From DATDRM01 sp035291705 (GTDB lineage Bacteria; Chloroflexota; Anaerolineae; Anaerolineales; UBA4823), in contig DATDRM010000208.1 in NCBI GenBank assembly GCA_035291705.1, positions 1-13,612 on the forward strand: a stretch of 13,612 bases of DNA, written 5' to 3'. Below are positions 1-6,549 of the stretch, in pieces. The notes beneath the pieces are model-generated. The model was given only the letters and a program-made list of their open reading frames with translations. It had not been told where the DNA came from and did not search any database. The position numbers were made by a program, and so were the translations under genes. The first letter of the stretch is position 1; each line of letters opens with the position of its first letter.

Positions 1-725
1 GTGAAATGCTTTTCGATCACCCGCGCTCCCATTGCAATCGCGCCCAATACGGTAGCGTGACCAGAGGTATGGTCAGACAAGCCCAGGACGACCTCGGGGA
101 ACATGGTACGGTATGTGTTTAGCACGCGCAGGTGAATATGATCGAAGTTCTCCAGGCTGGCGGTGTAGTTCGTGTTGCATTGCATCAAGACCAGCTGGGG
201 GTTGATCGGTAGAATAGTGTGCACCGCTCGTTGCACCTCGCCAATATTCGAGGCGCCTGTGGCCAAGATGATCGGTTTACCTTTGCGAGCCATTCGCACC
301 AGGGTTTCGATCCAGGTGATATCCCCCGACCCAATTTTATAGGCTGGCACATACGGATCGAGCATATCGATGGCGTCGAAATCGTAGGGTGATGAGAAAT
401 AGTCGATGCCAACATTGTCGCACGCTTCTTTCAAGATTGGTGTCCATTCAAAAGGGATGGAGGCATCGGCGTAGACCTCGAAGACCGATTTTTTCCAGGT
501 CGCCTGGTGGGAAAATTGCCCGCCCATGGACTTGAAACCGTAATCAGAGACGATCTGCGGGGCGCAAAAGTTTTGGAACTTCGCCGCGTCGGCCCCGGCT
601 TCCTTAGCCAGCCGGATGAGCAGCCTGGCGCGTTCCAGTTCACCGTCGTGGTTGGCTGAAATGTCAGCAATGAAGTATGTGGGCCGACTTTCAGCGATGA
701 TATGTGAGCCGATTTGGATTTCCAT
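1..725 (-). CDS. NeuB/PseI-family nonulosonic acid synthase, 3'-truncated by the window edge
   Basis: Sialic-acid-synthase family enzyme. The family condenses phosphoenolpyruvate with a 2-acetamido hexose to give a nine-carbon 2-keto sugar acid in the cytoplasm. The visible 241 residues cover most of the TIM barrel. Seen: IADISANHDG (19-28), AKFQN (48-52), YKIGSGD (129-135), LATGAS (154-159), LMQCNTNY (180-187), GLSDHT (215-220) and EKHF (238-241). His219 and His240 sit where the family's metal-binding histidines are expected. The C-terminal SAF/antifreeze-like domain of full-length members (about 350 aa) would lie beyond the left edge. The ATG at 725 has a GGGAGG ribosome site six bases upstream. 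The gene follows the RmlD-like gene by 36 bases, so they are probably co-transcribed. The ISANH wording leans towards pseudaminate-type synthases, but the product cannot be fixed. The usual IAE glutamate is Asp21 here. Family call secure, substrate open. Confidence 0.93.
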   Translation of the reverse strand, partial: MEIQIGSHIIAESRPTYFIADISANHDGELERARLLIRLAKEAGADAAKFQNFCAPQIVSDYGFKSMGGQFSHQATWKKSVFEVYADASIPFEWTPILKEACDNVGIDYFSSPYDFDAIDMLDPYVPAYKIGSGDITWIETLVRMARKGKPIILATGASNIGEVQRAVHTILPINPQLVLMQCNTNYTASLENFDHIHLRVLNTYRTMFPEVVLGLSDHTSGHATVLGAIAMGARVIEKHF

Positions 726-731
726 AGAGTT

Positions 732-737
732 CCTCCC
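732..737 (-). promoter_or_regulatory. Ribosome binding site of the NeuB-family gene
   Basis: On the minus strand GGGAGG lies six bases before the ATG at 725. It is one of the clearest Shine-Dalgarno matches in the window and fixes the start of a gene whose 3' end is cut off. Its presence means this gene can be initiated independently, unlike the overlapping genes further upstream. Confidence 0.75.
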
Positions 738-761
738 AGCTGCTGCTCAATTTCGAAGACC

Positions 762-1676
762 TTACCTCCCCATTATTTTCAACATTTCCGGATAACCTTC
801 TTGATAGAGGTGATAAAAACGCGCCAGACCCCCAGAAAATCCTGGTGGAGACTCCCCTAAATCCCTGGTCAACTTGTCCACATTAAGAATTAATTTGGGA
901 GAGCGGGCGGCTCTTAAACCCGCGTCGAAGACCGAGGCAGGGGAAATTAAATGCTCATCAAAACCGAACAGCCGTGCCAGAGCCAGGCCGAAATCGTACT
1001 TGCTGATACACTCGCTTGCGACAACATGGTAAAGCCCGCTCATCTCCTTCGCCAGCATCTTCAATAATAAATGCGCCAGGTCATTTGCTAACAGCGGGCA
1101 AAAATACACGTCCGTAAAACCCATCACCTGCTTGCCGTCTCGCAAGTTATTGAAGAACCACTCAGCCAGGCTGCGCCTACCGCTTATACTCCAGCCGAAC
1201 AGGTTGACTCGGGCGACAATCGCTCCAGAGTTCGCCTCCCGCACCGCGCGCTCCCCTTCCAGTTTTGTGCGGGCATAGATGCTGAGCGGGTTGGGCTGAT
1301 CCTGCTCAGTATACTCCCCGCGTTCCCCGTCGAAGACTGCATCCGTCGAAATATGCACCAGGCGCGCTCCGCCCCTGGCGACATACCTTGCCAGTTCTCC
1401 AGGAAGTTCACTATTCAGTTTTACCGCTAGGGCCGGATCAACCTCACAGGCATCTACATTCGCCAGCGCTGCGCAGTGGATCACCCAATCCGGTCGGGTC
1501 TCGTCTAGAACTCGCTCCGCACTCCCCGGAGCGAGCAGGTCTGCGTGCAGGACGGTGAAAGCGGAAGTTCGTAATCTATGCGCATTTACCGTGCCAAAGA
1601 CCGTATGCTGCTGGCTGGCTTCGAGCGCCAGGTTGAGCCCTAGCAAGCCGCTGGCACCAGTGACGAGGATTCGCAT
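762..1676 (-). CDS. RmlD-like NDP-sugar 4-ketoreductase (extended SDR)
   Basis: 304-residue short-chain dehydrogenase of the RmlD/dTDP-4-dehydrorhamnose reductase group (RmlD_sub_bind), which reduces 4-keto-6-deoxy sugars with NAD(P)H. Seen: TGASGLLG dinucleotide-binding loop at 6-13, CAALANVDACE at 68-78, STDAVFDG at 110-117 and the catalytic Y134-x3-K138 pair. The length is normal for RmlD. There is no C-terminal cupin as in the FnlB/CapF reductases. The ATG at 1676 is required to keep the Rossmann strand; upstream there is only a weak TTAGG. It sits between a PseB-type dehydratase and a NeuB-family synthase, not in an rmlABCD set, so dTDP-rhamnose synthesis is doubtful. A role on the 4-keto product of the neighbouring dehydratase is more likely (inference). 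Family confidence is high, substrate unknown. Confidence 0.88.
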   Translation of the reverse strand: MRILVTGASGLLGLNLALEASQQHTVFGTVNAHRLRTSAFTVLHADLLAPGSAERVLDETRPDWVIHCAALANVDACEVDPALAVKLNSELPGELARYVARGGARLVHISTDAVFDGERGEYTEQDQPNPLSIYARTKLEGERAVREANSGAIVARVNLFGWSISGRRSLAEWFFNNLRDGKQVMGFTDVYFCPLLANDLAHLLLKMLAKEMSGLYHVVASECISKYDFGLALARLFGFDEHLISPASVFDAGLRAARSPKLILNVDKLTRDLGESPPGFSGGLARFYHLYQEGYPEMLKIMGR

Positions 1677-1729
1677 CCTATTTGCCTAATCCAGGCATCT
1701 TATGGGACGAGGCCAGGAACTTATCTGGG

Positions 1730-1746
1730 CTGTAAAAGGTTTACAG
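1730..1746. repeat. Perfect 7-bp inverted repeat (stem-loop) after pseB
   Basis: CTGTAAA at 1730-1736 and TTTACAG at 1740-1746 are exact reverse complements around a 3-base AGG spacer. The repeat begins five bases after the TAA of the pseB-like gene and lies inside the 75-base gap before the RmlD-like gene. No T-run follows on the minus strand and the stem is AT-rich, so it does not look like an intrinsic terminator. It could be a small RNA hairpin protecting or processing the message between the two genes, or a protein site. Nothing in the sequence decides between these. Confidence 0.5.
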
Positions 1747-1751
1747 TAAAG

Positions 1752-2762
1752 TTATCCTTCGATCAATCCTTGCAGCTGGTCAACTTCGATTGGAGCGACA
1801 ATTTCCCGGATTTGGTCAAGAGTCAACCAGTCTGTGTTCGTATCGCTCGCATAGCGGTAGCCATCGGGCAGCAATTGCCCGTCTGCCAGCCAATCGTGCC
1901 CAAACCAGAGTTCAGCGGACGGTTGGACCACAAACATATCCGCCAACTCCACCGTGGAGCGGGCTTCGTCCTCATGAATCAGCACTTCATGCAACTTCTC
2001 GCCAGGTCGAATTCCAATTACCTCAAAATCTGCCTGGGGGGCGATGACTCGGGCGAGATCCCCGATTCGTGTGCTGGGAATCTTCGGCACGAACACCTCG
2101 CCCCCGTGCATCTGCTCGCAGCAGCGGATCACGAAGCGCACGCCTTGCTCCAGAGTCAACCAGAAGCGCGTCATACGCTCATCGGTAATGGTAAGTTTCC
2201 CGTTCTGGCGTTGCTTTAAAAAGATCGGGATCACGCTCCCCCGGCTGCCTACCACATTGCCATAGCGCACGCAGCTAAAGCGTGTGGCAGTGCCTCCGGC
2301 ATAGGCATTGCTCTGCACGAAGAGCTTCTCGGCTGCCAGCTTGGTTGCGCCGTAGAGATTGATCGGATTGACAGCTTTATCCGTACTCAAAGCCATTACC
2401 TTCTTGACGTTGGAGTCCAGGGCAGCTTCGATCACATTGCCGCTGCCCAGGATGTTGGTCTTGATCGCCTCCATCGGGTTATATTCGCAAGCAGGCACCT
2501 GTTTGAGGGCTGCGGCATGTATGACAATATCAACGTCATGCATGGCGCGGCGTAGACGCTCAAGGTCGCGCACGTCCCCGATGAAGTAACGCAGGCTGGG
2601 ATGGTTAAACCCGCCTGTGCGCATCTCATGCTGCTTGAGTTCATCGCGGCTAAAAATGATCAGCTTGGCGGGATGGTACTCCCGCAGCATGATCTCGACG
2701 AATTTCTTGCCAAACGATCCCGTGCCCCCGGTCACCAGGGCGACTTGGTCATTCCAGTTCAC
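1752..2762 (-). CDS. pseB: PseB/FlaA1/CapE-type UDP-N-acetylglucosamine 4,6-dehydratase (inverting)
   Basis: 336-residue NAD(P)-dependent SDR of the soluble polysaccharide-biosynthesis dehydratase family. PseB-type members convert UDP-GlcNAc to a UDP-2-acetamido-2,6-dideoxy-4-keto hexose, many inverting C5, as the first step to pseudaminic acid or to L-FucNAc/L-QuiNAc. Seen: TGGTGSFG at 11-18, FSRDELKQHEM at 37-47, AALKQVPACEYNP at 84-96, STDKA at 126-130, Y137-x3-K141, RYGNVVGSRGSV near 166-177 and RPGEKLHE near 253-260. D128, K129 and Y137 match the family's catalytic trio. The length agrees with PseB, and there are no membrane segments as in the long CapD/WbpM form. The start is GTG at 2762, with GGAGA five bases upstream. 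It follows the methyltransferase by 33 bases. The family is certain; the final sugar depends on its partners. Confidence 0.92.
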   Translation of the reverse strand: MNWNDQVALVTGGTGSFGKKFVEIMLREYHPAKLIIFSRDELKQHEMRTGGFNHPSLRYFIGDVRDLERLRRAMHDVDIVIHAAALKQVPACEYNPMEAIKTNILGSGNVIEAALDSNVKKVMALSTDKAVNPINLYGATKLAAEKLFVQSNAYAGGTATRFSCVRYGNVVGSRGSVIPIFLKQRQNGKLTITDERMTRFWLTLEQGVRFVIRCCEQMHGGEVFVPKIPSTRIGDLARVIAPQADFEVIGIRPGEKLHEVLIHEDEARSTVELADMFVVQPSAELWFGHDWLADGQLLPDGYRYASDTNTDWLTLDQIREIVAPIEVDQLQGLIEG

Positions 2763-2767
2763 AAATA

Positions 2768-2772
2768 TCTCC
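2768..2772 (-). promoter_or_regulatory. Ribosome binding site for the GTG start of pseB
   Basis: GGAGA on the minus strand lies five bases before the GTG at 2762 and supports this non-ATG start. The first in-frame methionine is well inside the Rossmann fold, so GTG is the only start that keeps the TGGTGSFG strand. Confidence 0.65.
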
Positions 2773-2776
2773 GTTC

Positions 2777-2804
2777 ACATTTCACGTTTTACGTTTCATG
2801 TTTT
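2777..2804. repeat. Four tandem degenerate heptamers, consensus ACGTTTY
   Basis: Four back-to-back 7-base units start at 2777, 2784, 2791 and 2798. Each is at most one base away from ACGTTTY (RAAACGT on the coding strand). The array fills nearly the whole gap between the methyltransferase and pseB. It overlaps the methyltransferase TGA stop at 2796-2798 and the last coding bases, and ends just before the pseB ribosome site. The period of exactly seven recalls the short tandemly repeated repetitive (STRR) heptamers of cyanobacterial genomes, and similar arrays are, from memory, common in some Chloroflexota. Function unknown. Confidence 0.7.
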
Positions 2805-3686
2805 CCTGATCACGATCAGCGGATACTGCCCTTTCTCTCCAAAAAAATGAGGGAAACGCTCTTCCATCCAGAACAGCGACCGCAAGAACCACCTCCCTCC
2901 CAGCCTTCGGTGGACAAACGTCCGCAAGAACTTCACACTGATGCTGCGCCAGACCAGGATCTCAAGCGGCATTGATGAACCAATTTCCTGTTTCATCCAG
3001 GCAGCGTTACTCTTGCTGATGAAGGTTCCTTTTGGTTTAGAACCATTATGCCCGGTCTTGCTATTGATCGACTTTTGTGGCAGTGGAGGTTCCCCCAACC
3101 GTCGATGGATTTTTCTGAGTACCTGTTTCATCCACTTTAGTGGAGTAACGAAGAATCGCATCAACGGCGGGTCCGCCCAGCCATTGACCACGACAGCTTC
3201 GCTGTGAAGAGCCAGCACCCGGTAAAGCTCCCTGTACGCCTGGGGGTGTTCGCTCTCCGGCAGATGGTGAATTGTATGTAAAGAAACGACGCCATCGAAG
3301 ATTTCTGGCTCGAAAGGCAGGTTAGCGACATCCGCTACCACGAAAAGGCCATGGCCGCCGTTCTGCCGATCGCCGATGCGCTGTCGCGCCTCCTGTAAAG
3401 CTACCATCGAGATATCGGCACAGACGCGAGCCTGGTAGCCGCGTGAGTATTCCAAGTACTCAGGATACTGGATCGGCCCGGAGCCAGCGTCCAGCAGATA
3501 TTTCCCGTCCGGATTGAGGTGGCGGGCGACGCGTAAATGACAGCGGTGGATGTACTCCCGGGACACTGGGCGCAAGTCTTCAAAGCGAGCATTCTGGTAA
3601 AATCCTTCGCCCTCTTCCTGCCAGCCGATCTGGTCATAGAACTGGCGCACCTGCTGTTTGATATCCGTCTCGATGGTCGTATTCAC
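2796..3686 (-). CDS. Class I SAM-dependent methyltransferase (Methyltransf_11/25 type)
   Basis: 296 residues from a GTG at 3686. Seen: motif I LLDAGSGPI (64-72), acidic Asp91 in VCADIS, VVADVANLPF (116-125) and FDGVVSLHTIHHLPE (130-144), which together form the usual S-adenosylmethionine fold. A basic, amphipathic-looking stretch (176-198) and a Ser/Asn/Lys-rich linker (about 203-228) follow, then an aromatic C-terminal segment ending in HFFGEKGQYPLIVIRK (280-295). The GTG shares a 4-base GTGA overlap with the stop of the preceding glycosyltransferase. The frame stays open back to 3797, but using it would overlap that gene by over 100 bases and add an unrelated leader. Within a glycan export operon it probably methylates a sugar or the chain end; the substrate is not visible. 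The stop lies inside a heptamer repeat. Confidence 0.85.
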   Translation of the reverse strand: MNTTIETDIKQQVRQFYDQIGWQEEGEGFYQNARFEDLRPVSREYIHRCHLRVARHLNPDGKYLLDAGSGPIQYPEYLEYSRGYQARVCADISMVALQEARQRIGDRQNGGHGLFVVADVANLPFEPEIFDGVVSLHTIHHLPESEHPQAYRELYRVLALHSEAVVVNGWADPPLMRFFVTPLKWMKQVLRKIHRRLGEPPLPQKSINSKTGHNGSKPKGTFISKSNAAWMKQEIGSSMPLEILVWRSISVKFLRTFVHRRLGGRWFLRSLFWMEERFPHFFGEKGQYPLIVIRKT

Positions 3687-5278
3687 CTCGTCCAATCTAC
3701 CGTTTCTCCAACCAAATAGCGTAAGGTATCGCCAAACTGCGCTTGACCCTCTTCGTCCAGGACGCGACCCACCGGCCACTCCTTCACATCCGTCCACAGA
3801 TGAACCAGGTGCCAGGGAAAAGGGAATGGATACTCGAAGAAGAAACGGTAAGCGTATTCCCAGGCGCGTTCGACCTGAATCTTCGAAAGCCGGTATTTGT
3901 CCGGTGCTGAGAGGACTCGGTCCAGAAGGTCAAAATACGATTCCCATGAATTGGGATCTAACGTGAAGCCCTTAGCTCGATAATGAGTATTTCCGATGGC
4001 GATCACCGGCACACCGCTCATCGCCATCTCAAGGCCGACTGTCGTCGTATAGACCAGTCCCAGGTCGGCGATTTCGACGATATCGTAGGTGTTCACAGTT
4101 GCCGCGGCAGGCACCAGATGGATGTGAGCGGGCAAACCTTCCGGAAGCGCCTCCCCTACAACGTCTGCCACTGAGGGACCTTTGGTGATCAATTCTCCTG
4201 GATGGATGCGCACCACCAGCTGCACCTCAGTGCGACCCGTAAAGTACTGAACGGTTCGCTTCAACCACTCGGTCATACTCTCGCTGAAAACCTGTCGACC
4301 GAGGGTCAGGCTGTCCCCGATCACATTGGTTGCCAGCAGTACGATCGGACGCTGATCCAGGTTGAGTGCGGCGCGCAACTGTTGGCCGCCGATACTGGGC
4401 ACATCCTGCCAGCGCCGAGAAAAATTTTCCCAAAGACTGGCTTTCTGACGAGCAGCGAACAGCTGCCGCACCTGGTCCAACTGGGTGGCACTCAAGGCGT
4501 GCCCGCCGCGCGCCGACCATAGATCATCAGTCTGTTGGCGCATGACTTCAACGTCCTTCCCCAGCCACATACGTTGGCGTTGCTCGCCGAATTCATAGGT
4601 CACTACTGGAATGCCGAGGGAACGCGCTACCCGATAGACCACGCCGAACTCTAAAATGCTCCCGTTCGGGATGATGACAATGTCAGGGCGATTGGACTTC
4701 ATCCAGGACAGCGCTGCCCGAGCTGCGGCATTGTTACGCGCCAATCGCAACTGGTACAGATCGCTCTCCTGAGAGACATCCTCCACCTGTAAGGTGTATT
4801 GAGTATCGCGCAGCGAAATGTCCTCGACGGCCTCTTTCAAGTCCCTGGGTAGGTCAACCATCCGTGATCTTGTTACCAGCCAGGATACCGCCTGTACCTG
4901 CGGTGAAGCCTGGCGTAAAACATCCTGGGCATAAGCGTTTTGACGGCGTAAATCAAAACGATTGAGCGGTTTCTGCCACTTGCCATAAGGCAAATATGCC
5001 AGGGTAACCACCTGCCCCAATCCTGCCAAGGCTAATCCCAACAGTGTGGCATGCGAGATCCAGTAATGCAAGGTGCTGAAGATCAACACATTCTTCCCAG
5101 GTTGAGCGCCATGCGCAGCCTTTTCCGCCTGGGCGCGCCATTCCAACAATCCTTGCTGTAATTCCTGCAGAGTAAAGCTCTTATTGAGCGGCCTGCCTGG
5201 CTGCCGCAGGTGCCAGTATGCCTCTGCAGTCAATGGTAGTTCACCCAGGAATTTCTTCGCGGTTATCTTCGCAATCAT
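3683..5278 (-). CDS. Capsule-polysaccharide-type glycosyltransferase (GT-B-like)
   Basis: 531 residues. The N-terminal half contains LIFSTLHYWISHATLLGLAL (65-84), a first-domain pattern, and RPDIVIIPNGSILEFGVVYRVARSLGIPVVTYEFG (197-231). The C-terminal half carries RIHPGE (357-362), then ADLGLVYTTTVGLEMAMSGVPVIAIG (404-429) and HYRAKGFT. This HPGE / TTTVGLE / SGVPVIAIG arrangement is typical of the capsule polysaccharide biosynthesis family (PF05159-like) and related GT-B enzymes that use NDP- or CMP-sugars. No membrane segment is evident, so it likely acts at the cytoplasmic face. The ATG at 5278 overlaps the ABC ATPase stop as ATGA and has GAGG four bases upstream. A GTG at 5296 is possible but lacks this support. 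It precedes the methyltransferase with a GTGA overlap. Donor and acceptor are unknown. Confidence 0.75.
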   Translation of the reverse strand: MIAKITAKKFLGELPLTAEAYWHLRQPGRPLNKSFTLQELQQGLLEWRAQAEKAAHGAQPGKNVLIFSTLHYWISHATLLGLALAGLGQVVTLAYLPYGKWQKPLNRFDLRRQNAYAQDVLRQASPQVQAVSWLVTRSRMVDLPRDLKEAVEDISLRDTQYTLQVEDVSQESDLYQLRLARNNAAARAALSWMKSNRPDIVIIPNGSILEFGVVYRVARSLGIPVVTYEFGEQRQRMWLGKDVEVMRQQTDDLWSARGGHALSATQLDQVRQLFAARQKASLWENFSRRWQDVPSIGGQQLRAALNLDQRPIVLLATNVIGDSLTLGRQVFSESMTEWLKRTVQYFTGRTEVQLVVRIHPGELITKGPSVADVVGEALPEGLPAHIHLVPAAATVNTYDIVEIADLGLVYTTTVGLEMAMSGVPVIAIGNTHYRAKGFTLDPNSWESYFDLLDRVLSAPDKYRLSKIQVERAWEYAYRFFFEYPFPFPWHLVHLWTDVKEWPVGRVLDEEGQAQFGDTLRYLVGETVDWTR

Positions 5279-6543
5279 CTCGCCTCGATCTGCCACTCCA
5301 GCAGTGGCCGCACCGGACCAAGGCGCGCTTCAGGCCATTGCATCCCGGGAGCTCCAGTGCCATCCACTGTGAAAGTCAGGGCATGTTCCTCTTGAAAATA
5401 ACGCTTGACCCGGAACGAACTGGCGTTTAAACCCAATACATATCGTCCTTCGTTTAAAATATTTCCAGGAATAGTGCACGCACTGACATAATGACCGGCC
5501 GGGCGCACGCCAAACCGCTCGAACATCTCTGGATTGTCGGTGTCAAAAGAGGTAAGAACGTACTCCCCGCGCATCGTGACTAAATAAATACCAACTCGCA
5601 ATCCGGTGATCGGCGCGTTGAGCGCATATTCTACCGCTACCGAAACCGGTTCTGTCGAGCGAATCGTATCCACAACGCGCCCTTTGGTGTCGTATAAGCG
5701 AAGAGCAATCGGCTGGAACGGCGCTGCCTCTGACGGAATTTCGCCTGCTTCCCAGGTGCGTTGACCAGTCTGGGAAAACCCGGATGCCATATAATAATCC
5801 ACGGCTTCCCGAGTCGGGGCGCGCATCAGTAAACGACCTTTGTCCAGGACGATCGTCTCATCTGTCATCCGCGAGATGGCTGACATGTTGTGGCTGACAA
5901 ATAACACAGTTCGCCCTTCTTGGGCGACATCGCTCATCTTCCCCAAGCATTTCCGCTGAAATTCAGCATCGCCGACCGCCAATACCTCGTCCACCACCAG
6001 GATATCCGGCTCCAGATGAGCAGCGACAGCAAACGCCAGGCGCAGGTACATCCCGCTGGAATAGCGTTTTACAGGTGTATCGATGAACTTCTCAACATCC
6101 GCAAATGCCACCATCTCGTCGAACTTGGCCTCGATTTCGGCGCGTTTCATCCCCAGAATGGCTCCATTCAGGGAAATATTCTCTCTTCCGGTTAGCTCGG
6201 GGTGAAAACCCGTGCCCACCTCCAACAAGGAACCTACCCGTCCGTGGATTTCGGCATATCCTTCACTGGGTTCGGTCACTCGTGAAAGGATTTTCAGCAA
6301 GGTGCTTTTTCCTGCCCCGTTGCGCCCAATCACACCCAGCACTTGCCCTTTTGGGACTTTAAAAGAAACCTCACGCAGAGCCCAAATGGTGCTATCCTCT
6401 CGTTTTTCCGCAGAGCGGAACAACCGCCGAGGAGCATTCACGACCTTCACCAGGCTGTCGCGCAGCGTGCGATACCGCTCCGGAGACTGACCAATGCGGT
6501 ATTCTTTACCAAGGCTTTCAACACGGATAGCGAGATCGCTCAT
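5275..6543 (-). CDS. wzt: ABC transporter ATPase with Wzt-type C-terminal glycan-binding domain
   Basis: 422 residues; ATP-binding subunit of a polysaccharide exporter (Wzt/TagH/KpsT class). Seen: an N-terminal insert before the core, usual in this class; Walker A GRNGAGKST at 73-81; GTGFHPELTGREN at 110-122; signature YSSGM at 161-165 in place of LSGGQ, usual for Wzt/TagH; Walker B ILVVDE at 181-186; and H-loop His218. From about residue 250 a second, beta-rich domain of some 170 residues matches the Wzt_C type, with segments such as VSVAVEYALNAPI and VGIYLVTMRGEYVLTSFD. In E. coli O8/O9a that domain reads the modified non-reducing end of the chain before export (known for the family, inferred here). 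It begins six bases after the permease stop, with no clear Shine-Dalgarno sequence, so it is probably coupled to the permease. It overlaps the glycosyltransferase by ATGA. Confidence 0.93.
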   Translation of the reverse strand: MSDLAIRVESLGKEYRIGQSPERYRTLRDSLVKVVNAPRRLFRSAEKREDSTIWALREVSFKVPKGQVLGVIGRNGAGKSTLLKILSRVTEPSEGYAEIHGRVGSLLEVGTGFHPELTGRENISLNGAILGMKRAEIEAKFDEMVAFADVEKFIDTPVKRYSSGMYLRLAFAVAAHLEPDILVVDEVLAVGDAEFQRKCLGKMSDVAQEGRTVLFVSHNMSAISRMTDETIVLDKGRLLMRAPTREAVDYYMASGFSQTGQRTWEAGEIPSEAAPFQPIALRLYDTKGRVVDTIRSTEPVSVAVEYALNAPITGLRVGIYLVTMRGEYVLTSFDTDNPEMFERFGVRPAGHYVSACTIPGNILNEGRYVLGLNASSFRVKRYFQEEHALTFTVDGTGAPGMQWPEARLGPVRPLLEWQIEAR

Positions 6544-6549
6544 ATTTCG

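Noticed and set aside
762..1676. Assignment as rmlD for dTDP-L-rhamnose synthesis
   Set aside because: No rmlA, rmlB or rmlC neighbours are present; the gene lies between a UDP-GlcNAc dehydratase and a nonulosonate synthase, so only the family call was kept.
1730..1746. Stem-loop as a Rho-independent terminator
   Set aside because: The stem is AT-rich and no T-run follows on the minus strand.
1770..2219. Plus-strand open frame of 149 codons inside pseB
   Set aside because: It is antisense to a gene with all catalytic motifs, and the composition looks like a mirrored frame with no domain features.
3687..3797. N-terminal extension of the methyltransferase back to 3797
   Set aside because: It would overlap the glycosyltransferase by over 100 bases; the leader is low-complexity Gly/Arg sequence, whereas the GTG at 3686 forms a standard GTGA junction.
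2601..3966. Several plus-strand open frames of 60-124 codons across the methyltransferase and glycosyltransferase
   Set aside because: They lie opposite coding sequence with clear motifs and lack ribosome sites or family features.
5279..5296. Alternative GTG start of the glycosyltransferase at 5296
   Set aside because: The ATG at 5278 gives an ATGA overlap and has GAGG upstream. The longer form adds six residues without support.
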